Below, piece by piece: positions 47,512 through 56,615 of a stretch of DNA of 64,000 nucleotides. Origin of the DNA: Flavobacteria bacterium MS024-2A (GTDB lineage Bacteria; Bacteroidota; Bacteroidia; Flavobacteriales; Flavobacteriaceae). The notes below the pieces were generated by a model. It saw only the letters and a program-made list of their open reading frames with translations, did no database searches and had not been told where the DNA came from. The DNA lies in the NCBI GenBank assembly GCA_905182305.1, contig CAJJBB010000008.1, forward strand, positions 1-64,000, given 5' to 3'. A program made the position numbers and the translations under genes. Each line of letters starts with the position of its first letter. Within the stretch, counting starts at the first letter, position 1.

Positions 47512-47560
47512 ATATATTTTTTGAAGTAATGCTACTTTGACCCTAATTTGCGTCTAGGGT

Positions 47561-47917
47561 TTAATTGGCTTTAAGAAATAAAGCTAAATTTTCTATGGGC
47601 CTAGCAAGAACCCCTTTATTACCGGAAATGACGATCGGTCTTTCAATCAATCGTGGATATTTTATTAGAAGTTCTAGTATTTCAGTTTCATTTAATGAGT
47701 TACGGTTAGAGATATTTTTCCATTCCGATTCATTTTTACGAACTATTTCACTGGGTTTAAGCGCTATATTGTTTAATACCTCCTGAAGGATATCTTTTGT
47801 AAAAAAGCCATCTAGATACAACACTACTTCATGTGAATGACCTGCTTCTTCAAGAAATTGTATTGCTTCTCTTGATTTTCGACATCTAGGGTTATGGTAT
47901 ATGGTATATTTTTTCAT
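47561..47917 (-). CDS. arsC: ArsC-family reductase
   Basis: A thioredoxin-fold protein of 118 residues of the glutaredoxin-linked arsenate reductase/Spx/YffB superfamily. The active site HNPRCRKSREA with a single N-terminal cysteine (about residue 12) matches ArsC. The basic triad may be completed by RPIVISGNKGVLARP. No ars operon genes are next to it, so arsenate reduction is plausible but not proven; YffB-like roles are possible. Confidence 0.82.
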   Translation of the reverse strand: MKKYTIYHNPRCRKSREAIQFLEEAGHSHEVVLYLDGFFTKDILQEVLNNIALKPSEIVRKNESEWKNISNRNSLNETEILELLIKYPRLIERPIVISGNKGVLARPIENLALFLKAN

Positions 47918-47922
47918 TAACG

Positions 47923-47949
47923 AAAAAAAAACTACCCGAAGGTAGTTTT
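47923..47949 (-). terminator. Terminator after rplT
   Basis: On the minus strand AAAACTACC-TTCG-GGTAGTTTTTTTTT: a nine-pair stem with a stable TTCG tetraloop and a long T-run, 5 bases after the rplT stop. Confidence 0.93.
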
Positions 47950-47953
47950 GAAT

Positions 47954-48298
47954 TTATTTGATTTTATCAGCAATGGCTTTAAAAGCATCCGGATGGTTCA
48001 TCGCAAGGTCTGCGAGAACTTTTCGATTGAGCTCAATATTATTAGCTTTTACTTTTCCCATGAATTGACTATAAGACATTCCATTGATACGGGCTCCGGC
48101 ATTGATACGTGTAATCCAAAGAGATCTAAAGTTACGTTTGTTAACCTTACGGTCACGATATGCATAAAGCATTGCTTTGTCAACAGCGTTTTTTGCTACC
48201 GTCCAAACATTTTTACGACGGCCAAAATAACCTTTAGCTTGTTTTAATATTTTTTTTCTACGTGCTCTTGAAGCAACTGAGTTTGTGGATCTTGGCAT
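47954..48298 (-). CDS. rplT: 50S ribosomal protein L20
   Basis: A 114-residue primary 23S-binding protein with the basic N-terminus [22 protein letters not shown] (quoted here as [18 protein letters not shown]) and C-terminal globular domain. In many bacteria L20 represses its operon by binding the message ahead of rpmI; the 88-base gap before it here is the only leader-like space in this cluster, but I see no clear L20 site. Confidence 0.97.
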   Translation of the reverse strand: MPRSTNSVASRARRKKILKQAKGYFGRRKNVWTVAKNAVDKAMLYAYRDRKVNKRNFRSLWITRINAGARINGMSYSQFMGKVKANNIELNRKVLADLAMNHPDAFKAIADKIK

Positions 48299-48386
48299 TT
48301 TAGTTGTTTTTTTTTGAAGGAGGCGGTATTTCTACTCTTTTATGCCTGACTTCGGGTTAATTATTAACGAGTAACCTATTTTAAAA

Positions 48387-48584
48387 TTAATTAAGGCGTA
48401 ATTGTTGTTTAATGTTTTTTTCGTCACTCTCGTGTACTAAACCAGAATGAGTCAATTTTAATTTACGCTTTTTTGATTTTTTAGTCAAAATATGACTTTT
48501 AAAAGCATGCTTTCGCTTTATTTTACCACTTCCGGTAATTTTAAAACGTTTTTTAGCACTTGATTTTGTTTTCATTTTTGGCAT
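48387..48584 (-). CDS. rpmI: 50S ribosomal protein L35
   Basis: A 65-residue, very basic ribosomal protein starting [22 protein letters not shown], with the usual [16 protein letters not shown] patch ([13 protein letters not shown]). Normal size. It lies between infC (15 bases upstream) and rplT in the standard infC-rpmI-rplT order. Confidence 0.97.
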   Translation of the reverse strand: MPKMKTKSSAKKRFKITGSGKIKRKHAFKSHILTKKSKKRKLKLTHSGLVHESDEKNIKQQLRLN

Positions 48585-48599
48585 GACTATTCCTTTTTT

Positions 48600-49154
48600 T
48601 TATTTTTTCTTCGGAGCGATCAAGATACTCATCTTCTTCCCTTCCAAAATTGGCATTTGTTCTACTTTTCCGAGGTCTTCTAAATCCTGAGCTAAACGCA
48701 ATAATAGGATTTGACCTTGTTCTTTAAATACGATTGAGCGACCTTTAAAAAACACAAAGGCTTTTAATTTCGCCCCTTCTCCAAGAAATTTTTCCGCATG
48801 TTTCTTTTTAAATTCATAATCATGCTCGTCGGTGTTGGGCCCAAAACGTATTTCTTTTAAAACAATTTTACTTGTTTTCGCCTTGAGAACTTTTTCTCGT
48901 TTTTTTTGTTCGTATAGAAATTTTTTATATTCTAAAATTTTACATACTGGAGGCTTAGCATTTGGAGAAATCTCAACTAAATCTAATTCTAGTGATTCCG
49001 CTAATGCAAGTGCTTTGTTGAGAGAGTAAACTCCAATTTCAACATTTTCTCCAACCAAACGTAGTTCTTGAGCCATTATCTTTTGATTGATACGGTGTGG
49101 ATCTACTTTGATTACCCTTCCAGGGCGATTCGTTCTACGTCTACGTATTGCTAT
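48600..49154 (-). CDS. infC: Translation initiation factor IF-3, AUA start
   Basis: IF-3 keeps 30S subunits free and rejects non-standard start codons. The first ATG in frame (49076) would give only 158 residues and cut off the conserved N-terminus. The frame is open to a TAA at 49169-49167, and the matching start is ATA at 49154: (M)[11 protein letters not shown]... to [20 protein letters not shown], 184 residues. Only ATA, not ATG, GTG or TTG, is available there. E. coli infC uses AUU for autoregulation, so an unusual codon fits. The N-domain, linker ([13 protein letters not shown]) and C-domain are complete. 17 bases after thrS. Confidence 0.9.
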   Translation of the reverse strand: MAIRRRRTNRPGRVIKVDPHRINQKIMAQELRLVGENVEIGVYSLNKALALAESLELDLVEISPNAKPPVCKILEYKKFLYEQKKREKVLKAKTSKIVLKEIRFGPNTDEHDYEFKKKHAEKFLGEGAKLKAFVFFKGRSIVFKEQGQILLLRLAQDLEDLGKVEQMPILEGKKMSILIAPKKK

Positions 49155-49171
49155 GTCTTCTGTCTTTTAAA

Positions 49172-51118
49172 TTAAACTTCAAAGCTCGTTAAGCTACTTT
49201 TCACTTCTTTATTTATCATATTCACCACTTTTTCTGTCGTAAAGCTTCCTAAATCACCTTCAGAATGCTTTCGTAAAGAAACGGTCTGGTTTTCTTCTTC
49301 TTTCTCTCCTATGATAATCATATAGGGGACTTTGGAGATTTCGGATTCACGAATCTTCTTACCAATGGTCTCATTTCGATCATCTAAGAGGGCGCGAATT
49401 TCGTGATTTTTCAAGTAATCTGAAACTTTTTGAGCGTAATTTTTACATTTTTCACTCACACACAAAATATTCACTTGATTTGGCATTAACCAAAGAGGGA
49501 AATTACCTCCGGTATGTTCTAGTAAAATAGCAACAAAACGTTCCAGACTTCCAAAAGGAGCTCGGTGTATCATTACCGGTCTGTGGAATTCATTATCACT
49601 TCCCTTATAATTTAAATCAAAGCGCTCAGGTAAATTATAATCAACTTGAATAGTACCTAATTGCCATTGACGCCCTAAAGCATCTTTTACCATGAAATCT
49701 AATTTGGGACCATAAAAGGCAGCTTCACCTGTTTCGATTTTATAATCTAGATTTTTTTCATTTGCGGCATTTATTATTGCTAGCTCTGCGAGATCCCAAT
49801 TTTCAGATGAACCAATGTATTTTTCTGGTTTTTCCGGATCTCTTAAAGAGACTTGAGCCGTGAAGTTTTCAAAACCTAAAGATCCGAAAACATACAGAAC
49901 TAAATCAATTACTTTTTTGAATTCCTCATCTAGTTGACTGGGCATACAAAAGATGTGTGCGTCGTCTTGAGTAAACCCTCTAACCCGTGTTAATCCGTGA
50001 AGTTCACCACTTTGCTCATAACGATAAACGGTTCCAAATTCTGCATATCGTTTTGGTAAGTCCCTATAACTCCAGGGTTTTGCATTGTATATTTCACAAT
50101 GGTGTGGACAGTTCATAGGTTTTAGAAGAAACTCTTCTCCCTCTGCAGGAGTTTGAATGGGTTGAAAGCTATCAGCACCATATTTTTCATAATGACCTGA
50201 AGTCATATAGAGTTCTTTACTTCCAATATGGGGGGAAATAACTTGTTCGTAGCCTGCCTTATTTTGTGCCGCTTTCAGGAAGTTTTCCAATCGTTCACGA
50301 AGGGCGGCTCCTTTTGGAAGCCATAAGGGTAGACCTTGTCCAACTTTTTTAGAAAAAGTAAATAACTCTAATTCTTTCCCAAGTTTTCTATGGTCTCGTT
50401 TTTTAGCTTCTTCAACTAAGGCTAAATATTCCGTCAATTCTTTTTGTTTTGGAAACGAAATACCATAAACTCTTGTAAGTTGTGGTTTTGTTTCGTCTCC
50501 TCTCCAATAGGCTCCTGCGATATTGGTCAGTTTAATTGCTTTTATAAAACCGGTATTTGGAATATGTCCTCCACGACAAAGGTCTGTGAAGTCTGAATGG
50601 TCACAAAAGGTTATGGTTCCGTCTTCAAGATTTTCTATGAGTTCTGTCTTGAACGGATTATCTTCTTTTTTGTAAAATGCTAAAGCTTCTGCTTTTGAAG
50701 CGCTACGCATTTTAAATTGAAATTTTTGTCTTGAAAAGTCTAAAAATTTTTTTTCTATTTCGATCAAATCTTTTTCGGTAAGACTATGTGTTCCAAAATC
50801 TGCATCATAATAAAAACCGTTTTCTATAGCTGGACCGATTGTTAGCTTACAATTAGGATAAAGTGCTAAAAGAGCTTGTGCCAAGACATGCGCAGATGAA
50901 TGCCAAAAGGCTGTTTTTCCTTCTTTATCATTCCAGGTGAACAGTTGAATTTTTCCATTTTCATGAAGTGGGGTTACACTTTCTACTATTTGCCCATTAA
51001 ATTTGGCAGACAATACATTACGTGCTAATCCCTCACTAATACTCGAAGCAATTTCAAAAGGAGTTACTCCTTCTGAATAGGTTCTTACACTCTGGTCTGG
51101 AAACTGAATTTTAATCAT
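49172..51118 (-). CDS. thrS: Threonine-tRNA ligase
   Basis: A class II synthetase of 648 residues: TGS domain (1-61), editing domain with the [12 protein letters not shown] zinc/editing helix (about 73) and [10 protein letters not shown], catalytic core with [13 protein letters not shown] (zinc Cys/His) and motif 2 [12 protein letters not shown], motif 3 [18 protein letters not shown] (by parts [11 protein letters not shown] and ILLEH), and the anticodon-binding domain. First gene of thrS-infC-rpmI-rplT. I see no T-box or similar leader in the 67 bases upstream. Confidence 0.97.
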   Translation of the reverse strand: MIKIQFPDQSVRTYSEGVTPFEIASSISEGLARNVLSAKFNGQIVESVTPLHENGKIQLFTWNDKEGKTAFWHSSAHVLAQALLALYPNCKLTIGPAIENGFYYDADFGTHSLTEKDLIEIEKKFLDFSRQKFQFKMRSASKAEALAFYKKEDNPFKTELIENLEDGTITFCDHSDFTDLCRGGHIPNTGFIKAIKLTNIAGAYWRGDETKPQLTRVYGISFPKQKELTEYLALVEEAKKRDHRKLGKELELFTFSKKVGQGLPLWLPKGAALRERLENFLKAAQNKAGYEQVISPHIGSKELYMTSGHYEKYGADSFQPIQTPAEGEEFLLKPMNCPHHCEIYNAKPWSYRDLPKRYAEFGTVYRYEQSGELHGLTRVRGFTQDDAHIFCMPSQLDEEFKKVIDLVLYVFGSLGFENFTAQVSLRDPEKPEKYIGSSENWDLAELAIINAANEKNLDYKIETGEAAFYGPKLDFMVKDALGRQWQLGTIQVDYNLPERFDLNYKGSDNEFHRPVMIHRAPFGSLERFVAILLEHTGGNFPLWLMPNQVNILCVSEKCKNYAQKVSDYLKNHEIRALLDDRNETIGKKIRESEISKVPYMIIIGEKEEENQTVSLRKHSEGDLGSFTTEKVVNMINKEVKSSLTSFEV

Positions 51119-51185
51119 AATTTTATTAAATGCCCCGCAAAGATAAGGGGTCTTGGGATAGCAAGCAATGGTTACAGAAAAGTTT

Positions 51186-51419
51186 CTAAGACACTCTTTT
51201 CTTTTTTCTCCCTAAAAGCGCATTTACAAGCGTTCTAATCCCCTTAAAGCCAAAATAAAAAGCTAGGACCAACAGAAGTAATCCAATTACGAGTACCAAA
51301 TAATAAAGTGGATGTGATTTATTTTGAAAGGCCTGATGTACCACAAAAGGCCCCATAAAACAGAGCACAAGAAAATAGCTCATTAGTTTAAGCCCCTTTT
51401 GAAGTAGAATTTTATTCAT
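51186..51419 (-). CDS. Small membrane protein of the DUF6095 type
   Basis: A 77-residue protein with two hydrophobic helices, [21 protein letters not shown]..., and a basic tail [10 protein letters not shown]. It matches a flavobacterial family next to murQ that I know as DUF6095. ATG 51419 overlaps the end of murQ by 8 bases; an upstream in-frame ATG at 51434 would start inside murQ. Function unknown. Confidence 0.75.
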   Translation of the reverse strand: MNKILLQKGLKLMSYFLVLCFMGPFVVHQAFQNKSHPLYYLVLVIGLLLLVLAFYFGFKGIRTLVNALLGRKKKRVS

Positions 51420-52230
51420 GGTTTTTAGCAGCATTTATGGCTTTTCTTACATTGCCATGGAGTTCCAGTAGCTGTTTTGCTTTTTCTTGAGAGATATTGA
51501 GTTCTTTCATTACCATAGACTCTGCTCGTCCCACAAGTTTTTTGTTAGAAAGCTTCATGTCTATCATTTTATTTCCATTTACATGCCCTAATTGTATCAT
51601 TGTAGCAGTAGTAATCATGTTTAGAATCAGTTTTTGTGCTGTTCCTGCTTTCATTCGAGAACTTCCCGTTACAAATTCGGGTCCCACGATTACTTCTACA
51701 GGATAATCACTAACCTCAGAGAGAGGACTGTTAGCATTACAACTTATGCTTCCTGTTTTTATGCCCTTTGACTGGCAATCATGTAGTGCTGCGATTACAT
51801 AAGGCGTTGTTCCAGAGGCGGCAATTCCAACTATAATATCTTTGGAATTAATATTGAAAACGTTCAAGTCTTCCCAGGCTTGATGGGGGTCATCTTCCGC
51901 ATTTTCTATTGAGTTTCGTAAAGCATGGTCTCCACCGGCAATAAGTCCTATAACACGTTCAGGATCAGTTCCAAAAGTGGGAGGGCATTCAGAAGCGTCT
52001 AAAACTCCCAAGCGGCCACTAGTTCCGGCGCCAATATAAAACAGGCGACCACCAGCTTTCTGTTGTTTTACAACGACTTCTATTAACGTCTCGATTTCAT
52101 CCAAAACGTTACCCACAGCGTGAACAGCATTTTGATCTTCTTGATGAATGCCTTTTAGTAATTGAGCAATATTCTTTTGCTCTAGGTTATTGTGGTTAGA
52201 ATCTTGTTCGGTAGTTTTTATAAAAGCCAT
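51412..52230 (-). CDS. murQ: N-acetylmuramic acid 6-phosphate etherase
   Basis: A SIS-domain lyase of 272 residues that splits MurNAc-6-P into GlcNAc-6-P and D-lactate in cell-wall recycling. GAGTSGRLGVLDASECPPTFG (parts GAGTSGRLG and ASECPPTFG) carries the sugar-phosphate site and the catalytic glutamate. SRMKAGTAQKLILNM and the C-terminal UBA-like helices are complete. It starts 86 bases after icd ends on the same strand, with the icd terminator between. Confidence 0.95.
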   Translation of the reverse strand: MAFIKTTEQDSNHNNLEQKNIAQLLKGIHQEDQNAVHAVGNVLDEIETLIEVVVKQQKAGGRLFYIGAGTSGRLGVLDASECPPTFGTDPERVIGLIAGGDHALRNSIENAEDDPHQAWEDLNVFNINSKDIIVGIAASGTTPYVIAALHDCQSKGIKTGSISCNANSPLSEVSDYPVEVIVGPEFVTGSSRMKAGTAQKLILNMITTATMIQLGHVNGNKMIDMKLSNKKLVGRAESMVMKELNISQEKAKQLLELHGNVRKAINAAKNHE

Positions 52231-52262
52231 AGTGTTTTTGGTTTTTAACGAATTTAAAAAAT

Positions 52263-52292
52263 AAACCTCACAATAGAATTATTGTGAGGTTT
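52263..52292 (-). terminator. Terminator after icd
   Basis: AAACCTCACAATA-GAAT-TATTGTGAGGTTT is a 13-pair stem with a 4-base loop. On the minus strand it is followed by TTTATTTTTT. It separates icd from murQ. Confidence 0.9.
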
Positions 52293-52316
52293 AAGTATAC
52301 GAATTATAAAAGTGCT

Positions 52317-53546
52317 TTACGCGTTTCTTTTCAGCTCTAAATTTTCTTTTAGAGCAGCTAAAAATTGTTGCGTAGTTAGATAATGAGAGCTATTTAGCTC
52401 TTTTCCATGAATAAGAACAGCAAGATCTTTTGTCATCTTACCACTTTCAACAGTTTCAACACATACATTTTCAAGTGTTGTGCAAAAGTCGATAAGCTCT
52501 TGATTATCATCTAGTTTTCCTCGATGAGCCAATCCTCTTGTCCATGCAAAAATAGAAGCAATAGGATTAGTTGATGTTTCTTTTCCTTGTTGATGTTGGC
52601 GGTAGTGTCGGGTCACAGTACCGTGGGCAGCTTCCGCTTCCATTGTTTTTCCATCAGGCGTAACTAAAGTAGATGTCATTAGGCCTAATGATCCAAAACC
52701 TTGGGCCACTGTATCAGACTGAACATCACCATCATAATTCTTACACGCCCAAACAAAACCTCCATTCCATTTCATAGCAGCAGCAACCATATCATCAATT
52801 AAACGATGCTCATAAGTTAAACCCGAAGTGGCAAAAAGATCTTTGAATTCTGTATCAAAAACTTCTTGAAAAATATCTTTAAAGCGACCGTCATAGGCCT
52901 TTAAAATCGTATTTTTTGTAGACAAGTACAAAGGCCAACCTTTTTTTAAAGCTTGATTCATACAAGATCGAGCAAAACCATATATTGATGAATCAATATT
53001 ATACATTGACATTGCAACTCCATTTTCCTGAAAATGGTATACATCCCAGGTTTTAGGTGTACCTCCATCATCTGGCGTAAAGGTCATAGTTAGTTTTCCT
53101 TTCCCTGTCGTTACAGTGTCAGCTGCCTTATACTGATCTCCAAATGCATGACGTCCAATACAGATTGGTTTTGTCCAGCCTTGAACGTAACGAGGCACAT
53201 TTTTCATAATAATAGGCTCTCTGAATACAGTACCACCAACAATATTTCTGATAGTACCATTAGGGGAACGCCACATATTAGAAAGGTTAAATTCAGTAAC
53301 ACGATCCTCATCAGGTGTAATAGTAGCACACTTGATACCCACATGATGTTTTTTTATTGCATTAGCAGCTTGAATAGTAATTTTATCCTCAGTAGCATCT
53401 CTAGAAGTAACTGATAAATCGTAATATTCAATTGTTAAATCTAAATAAGGAAGTATCAGTTGGTCTTTAATAAATTTCCAAATGATTCTAGTCATTTCAT
53501 CTCCATCTATTTCAACAACTGGATTCGTGACTTTAATTTTTGACAT
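52317..53546 (-). CDS. icd: Isocitrate dehydrogenase, NADP-type dimeric
   Basis: A 409-residue isocitrate dehydrogenase of the eukaryote-like homodimeric group, not the E. coli type. It opens [19 protein letters not shown], has [19 protein letters not shown] (by parts SPNGTIRN and GGTVFREPI) for substrate and the metal aspartates in [20 protein letters not shown] is the NADP phosphate-contact region typical of NADP-dependent enzymes. It makes 2-oxoglutarate and NADPH, and 2-oxoglutarate is the signal read by PII. Confidence 0.96.
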   Translation of the reverse strand: MSKIKVTNPVVEIDGDEMTRIIWKFIKDQLILPYLDLTIEYYDLSVTSRDATEDKITIQAANAIKKHHVGIKCATITPDEDRVTEFNLSNMWRSPNGTIRNIVGGTVFREPIIMKNVPRYVQGWTKPICIGRHAFGDQYKAADTVTTGKGKLTMTFTPDDGGTPKTWDVYHFQENGVAMSMYNIDSSIYGFARSCMNQALKKGWPLYLSTKNTILKAYDGRFKDIFQEVFDTEFKDLFATSGLTYEHRLIDDMVAAAMKWNGGFVWACKNYDGDVQSDTVAQGFGSLGLMTSTLVTPDGKTMEAEAAHGTVTRHYRQHQQGKETSTNPIASIFAWTRGLAHRGKLDDNQELIDFCTTLENVCVETVESGKMTKDLAVLIHGKELNSSHYLTTQQFLAALKENLELKRNA

Positions 53547-53610
53547 GGGTTTAATTTTTTATTTCGGTTGCAAATATAAGTGTTAGCGAGTATTTTTAAG
53601 TAGATTATTG

Positions 53611-53656
53611 AAATAAAAAAACCACCTAAGTATTTATTTAAAAAAACTAGGTGGTT
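53611..53656 (-). terminator. Terminator after rplS
   Basis: AACCACCTA (53620-53628) pairs with TAGGTGGTT (53648-53656) across a 19-base AT loop. On the minus strand a T-run follows the stem. It is 22 bases past the rplS stop. Confidence 0.8.
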
Positions 53657-53678
53657 AAGATTTTTGTGATTAGCTATA

Positions 53679-54035
53679 TTAAGAGTCTAGACGAGCTTCT
53701 TTAATACGTGCTTTTTTTCCAGTTAAACCTTTAAAGTAATAAATACGTGAACGACGTACTTTTCCTTTCTTATTTACTTCAATTTTTTCTAAAGCAGGTA
53801 AGTTTAATGGGAAGATACGTTCAACCCCAACTGTGCCTGACATTTTTCTTATCGTAAAGGTTTTGGATAACCCTTGACCTTTAATTTGAAGCACCACTCC
53901 TTTAAAAAACTGAGTACGCACTTTTTCACCTTCTCTAATCTGATAATATACCGTTAAAGTGTCTCCAGCATCAAATTTTGGAAATTCTTTTTTCTCGATG
54001 AATTCGTCTTGAACAAAATTGATTAACGCTTCCAT
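53679..54035 (-). CDS. rplS: 50S ribosomal protein L19
   Basis: A 118-residue ribosomal protein at the 30S-50S interface. Family segments: FPKFDAGDTLTVYYQIREG, FKGVVLQIKG, TFTIRKMSGTVGVERIFP and KVRRSRIYYFKGLTGKKARIKE (as RRSRIYYFKGLTGKKARI). Monocistronic, with its own promoter and a leader of about 60 bases. trmD, often in the same operon in other phyla, is 340 bases upstream on the same strand. Confidence 0.97.
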   Translation of the reverse strand: MEALINFVQDEFIEKKEFPKFDAGDTLTVYYQIREGEKVRTQFFKGVVLQIKGQGLSKTFTIRKMSGTVGVERIFPLNLPALEKIEVNKKGKVRRSRIYYFKGLTGKKARIKEARLDS

Positions 54036-54104
54036 ATTATTTTTTTATTGTTTGAAAAGTGACAACATTCACGATTTTCGTCAGAGGTTATTCATTTCGT
54101 TTTG

Positions 54105-54134
54105 CAAAATTAGACTTTATTTTGAAGTAGGCAA
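54105..54134 (-). promoter_or_regulatory. rplS promoter
   Basis: On the minus strand TTG (54132-54134), 19 bases, TAATTTTG (54105-54112), which matches the Bacteroidota primary-sigma consensus exactly. It predicts a message that starts near 54098 with a leader of about 63 bases that includes a short ACGA-AAA-TCGT hairpin. Confidence 0.72.
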
Positions 54135-54374
54135 CTTCTTAGTCCTAATAAATAAGTTCAATATTACTTTTTTGACTACAATACAGTTATTGGAATGAAC
54201 TTTAATAAGTTTTGCTTACAAGGGTTTTATTTCATTTTCATTCTAAAAATAAAATAATGCGAGAATGTTAACTTTAATTTAAAATTTATCTTGCGAGAAT
54301 TTAATCGAGAATGGTATAAGATTCTGTTAATATTTTTCTGCTAATAAAAATTATTATGTTTAAAAAGAGATAGG
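54135..54374. other. Gene-free region between trmD and rplS, with short repeats
   Basis: Together with the leader this is a 339-base space without a plausible ORF in any frame. It is very AT-rich. It holds two copies of TGCGAGAAT (54258-54266 and 54292-54300, 34 bases apart) and a third, TCGAGAAT, at 54305-54312. I see no tRNA or known RNA fold. Confidence 0.4.
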
Positions 54375-55049
54375 CTATTCTAATAAATCAGGGCGAAATT
54401 TTTTAGTGCGTTCAAGCGCCATTTCATCTCGCCATTTTTCTACTTTAGGTGTATTACCTGAGGTTAAAATTTCAGGAACTTCCCAGTTGTTATATGTTGC
54501 AGGTCTAGTATAAATAGGAGGGGCTAAAAGATCATCTTGAAAACTATCAGTTAGTGCAGAGGATTCATCACCTAAAACTCCAGGAATTAAACGGATTATA
54601 CTATCGCAAAACACGGCAGCTGCAAGTTCTCCTCCAGAAAGCACAAAATCACCTATGGAGATTTCATGAGTGATTAAATGATCTCTAACCCTTTGATCTA
54701 CTCCTTTATAATGACCACATAGCAGAATTATATTATTAAGCGTAGAATTATGATTAGCAATTTTTTGATTTAATTTTTCTCCATCAGGAGTTAAATAAAT
54801 AACAGTGTCATAGTCTCTTTCATTTTTTAGGTAAGCGATACATTTATCAATGGGTTCAATCATCATTACCATCCCCGCGCCTCCCCCAAATGGGTAATCA
54901 TCTACTTGACGCTGTTTATGTGTACTAAATTTTCTTAAATCATGAAAATGCACAGCAGCTATTTCAGAGGCTATTGCACGTTTTAAAATAGAAGCTTCAA
55001 ATGGACTTTTAAGGAGTTCGGGAAAAAGTGTGATAATATCAATGCGCAT
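54375..55049 (-). CDS. trmD: tRNA (guanine(37)-N1)-methyltransferase
   Basis: A SPOUT-fold methyltransferase of 224 residues that methylates G37 next to the anticodon and prevents frameshifting. The trefoil-knot SAM site is LLCGHYKGVDQRV and ISIGDFVLSGGELAA. YPFGGGAGMVMM and the C-terminal RPATYNNWEVPEILTSG are complete. It has no rimM neighbour here. Confidence 0.96.
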   Translation of the reverse strand: MRIDIITLFPELLKSPFEASILKRAIASEIAAVHFHDLRKFSTHKQRQVDDYPFGGGAGMVMMIEPIDKCIAYLKNERDYDTVIYLTPDGEKLNQKIANHNSTLNNIILLCGHYKGVDQRVRDHLITHEISIGDFVLSGGELAAAVFCDSIIRLIPGVLGDESSALTDSFQDDLLAPPIYTRPATYNNWEVPEILTSGNTPKVEKWRDEMALERTKKFRPDLLE

Positions 55050-55126
55050 GGCTAGGTGAATTATATTAAAACAAAAATATAAAAAGTCGATGCAGAACTT
55101 CGATTTTTTAGTGAAAGCTTCACTTT

Positions 55127-56518
55127 TTAATAATGCATTGGTATTTTTAGCTCTTCTCCTGAAGGGTTAAGAAATAAAATACTATCTAAATTGTCAATAT
55201 TTATTTTTTTTAAATCTTCAAGTTTGTTTACCTGCTGGTCATTTATTTCCAATATAAGAAAGCCATTATCAATTCCTTTTTGATAAAGCCAACGATTATT
55301 CATGTTTGAAATATACAATCCTTGATCAGTTTCAAAGTCTTTTTTTTGTTCAGATGAAAGCTCTCTTAACTCCATTAAAAAAAAGGAAGCGCGATTAATT
55401 TTTTCTAAACGAACACTAACGGTAGTTTCTTTTCCTGCTCGATTATATTTTATATTCACTTTTTCTCCTGGCCTTTTACTTGCTAGGTAGCCAGATAGAT
55501 CTGCAAATTTATTTATTGCGATACCATCAACACTTTTGATTATGTCATTAGGTTTAAGTCCTGCAAGATCAGCGCCCAAACCCTCTTCAAGATTGGTGAT
55601 GTAGAAACCTTCTGTTTCTAAAACATCAAAACGTGTTGCTAAATCAGAGTTTAGCGCCTGTCCCATAACGCCTAATAGTCCACGTTGTACATTTCCAAAT
55701 TCAAGAATATCTCCAAAAATTTTTCGAACTACATTACTAGGCACAGCAAAAGAATATCCTACAAATCCACCCGAAATTGAGGTGATAGCGGTATTAATTC
55801 CAATTAATTCCCCCCTCGTGTTTACTAATGCACCCCCACTATTTCCTTTATTAACAGCAGCATCGGTTTGGATATACCATTCGTTTTTTCCATCTTGAGT
55901 GTTCAAATCCCTAGATTTAGCACTAATAATTCCTGCAGTAACCGTTGAGTTGAGGTTAAAAGGATTTCCTACAGCAAGAACCCATTCTCCAATTTTAGTT
56001 GTATCAGAATTTCCAAAGAACACATAAGGTAATTTTTCTTTTGCATTAATCTTTAAAACAGCAATATCTGAATCAGGATCAGTTCCTACAACTTGAGCTT
56101 TATAGATTTTATTTTCATTCGTAGTAATTTCTATTTCAGTATTGTTTTCAATTACATGGTTGTTAGTTATGATGTATCCGTTTGGTGAGATAATAACTCC
56201 AGAGCCTGTTCCAATTCTTTCAGGTAGGTCTTCTTTATCATAAAAATAGCGATAGAATGAAGGAAGATTATTTTCTCCACTACTTGTGTTTTTTACGTGT
56301 ACTACAGCATTTACAGTTTTTTCAGCAGCAATGGTAAAATCCGTTAATTCTGCTGCAACAGTTCCTTTAGTTAATGTGTAATTAGTTGGGAGTATTTTTT
56401 TTGAAAGGTTTTGTTCTTTTTCAATTATAAATGGAGCGTTAAAATAAACATCATAAATAAAAATGGTAAAAACAGCACTCCCAAGTGCAATAGTTACTGT
56501 TTTAATAAATGATTTCAT
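55127..56518 (-). CDS. Periplasmic HtrA/DegP-type serine protease
   Basis: A 463-residue chaperone-protease of the envelope stress response. An N-terminal hydrophobic anchor (about 7-25) is followed by the trypsin-like domain with the triad H in ITNNHVIEN, D in DPDSDIAVLK and S in NKGNSGGALV. Two PDZ domains follow (about 280-370 and 380-463); the second is degenerate. A TATTTTTG -7-like box lies at 56536-56543 on this strand, divergent from dapF. Confidence 0.93.
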   Translation of the reverse strand: MKSFIKTVTIALGSAVFTIFIYDVYFNAPFIIEKEQNLSKKILPTNYTLTKGTVAAELTDFTIAAEKTVNAVVHVKNTSSGENNLPSFYRYFYDKEDLPERIGTGSGVIISPNGYIITNNHVIENNTEIEITTNENKIYKAQVVGTDPDSDIAVLKINAKEKLPYVFFGNSDTTKIGEWVLAVGNPFNLNSTVTAGIISAKSRDLNTQDGKNEWYIQTDAAVNKGNSGGALVNTRGELIGINTAITSISGGFVGYSFAVPSNVVRKIFGDILEFGNVQRGLLGVMGQALNSDLATRFDVLETEGFYITNLEEGLGADLAGLKPNDIIKSVDGIAINKFADLSGYLASKRPGEKVNIKYNRAGKETTVSVRLEKINRASFFLMELRELSSEQKKDFETDQGLYISNMNNRWLYQKGIDNGFLILEINDQQVNKLEDLKKINIDNLDSILFLNPSGEELKIPMHY

Positions 56519-56615
56519 ATGATTAAATTTTTATACAAAAATATAATTTTTAAAGGAGTAAAAAATTAATTTAACGCCTTTTTAACAACCTTTAAAATTG
56601 ATTATATTTGACGCT

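Noticed and set aside
47948-48247. A 99-codon plus-strand frame opposite rplT
   Set aside because: Shadow of a ribosomal protein gene and its terminator.
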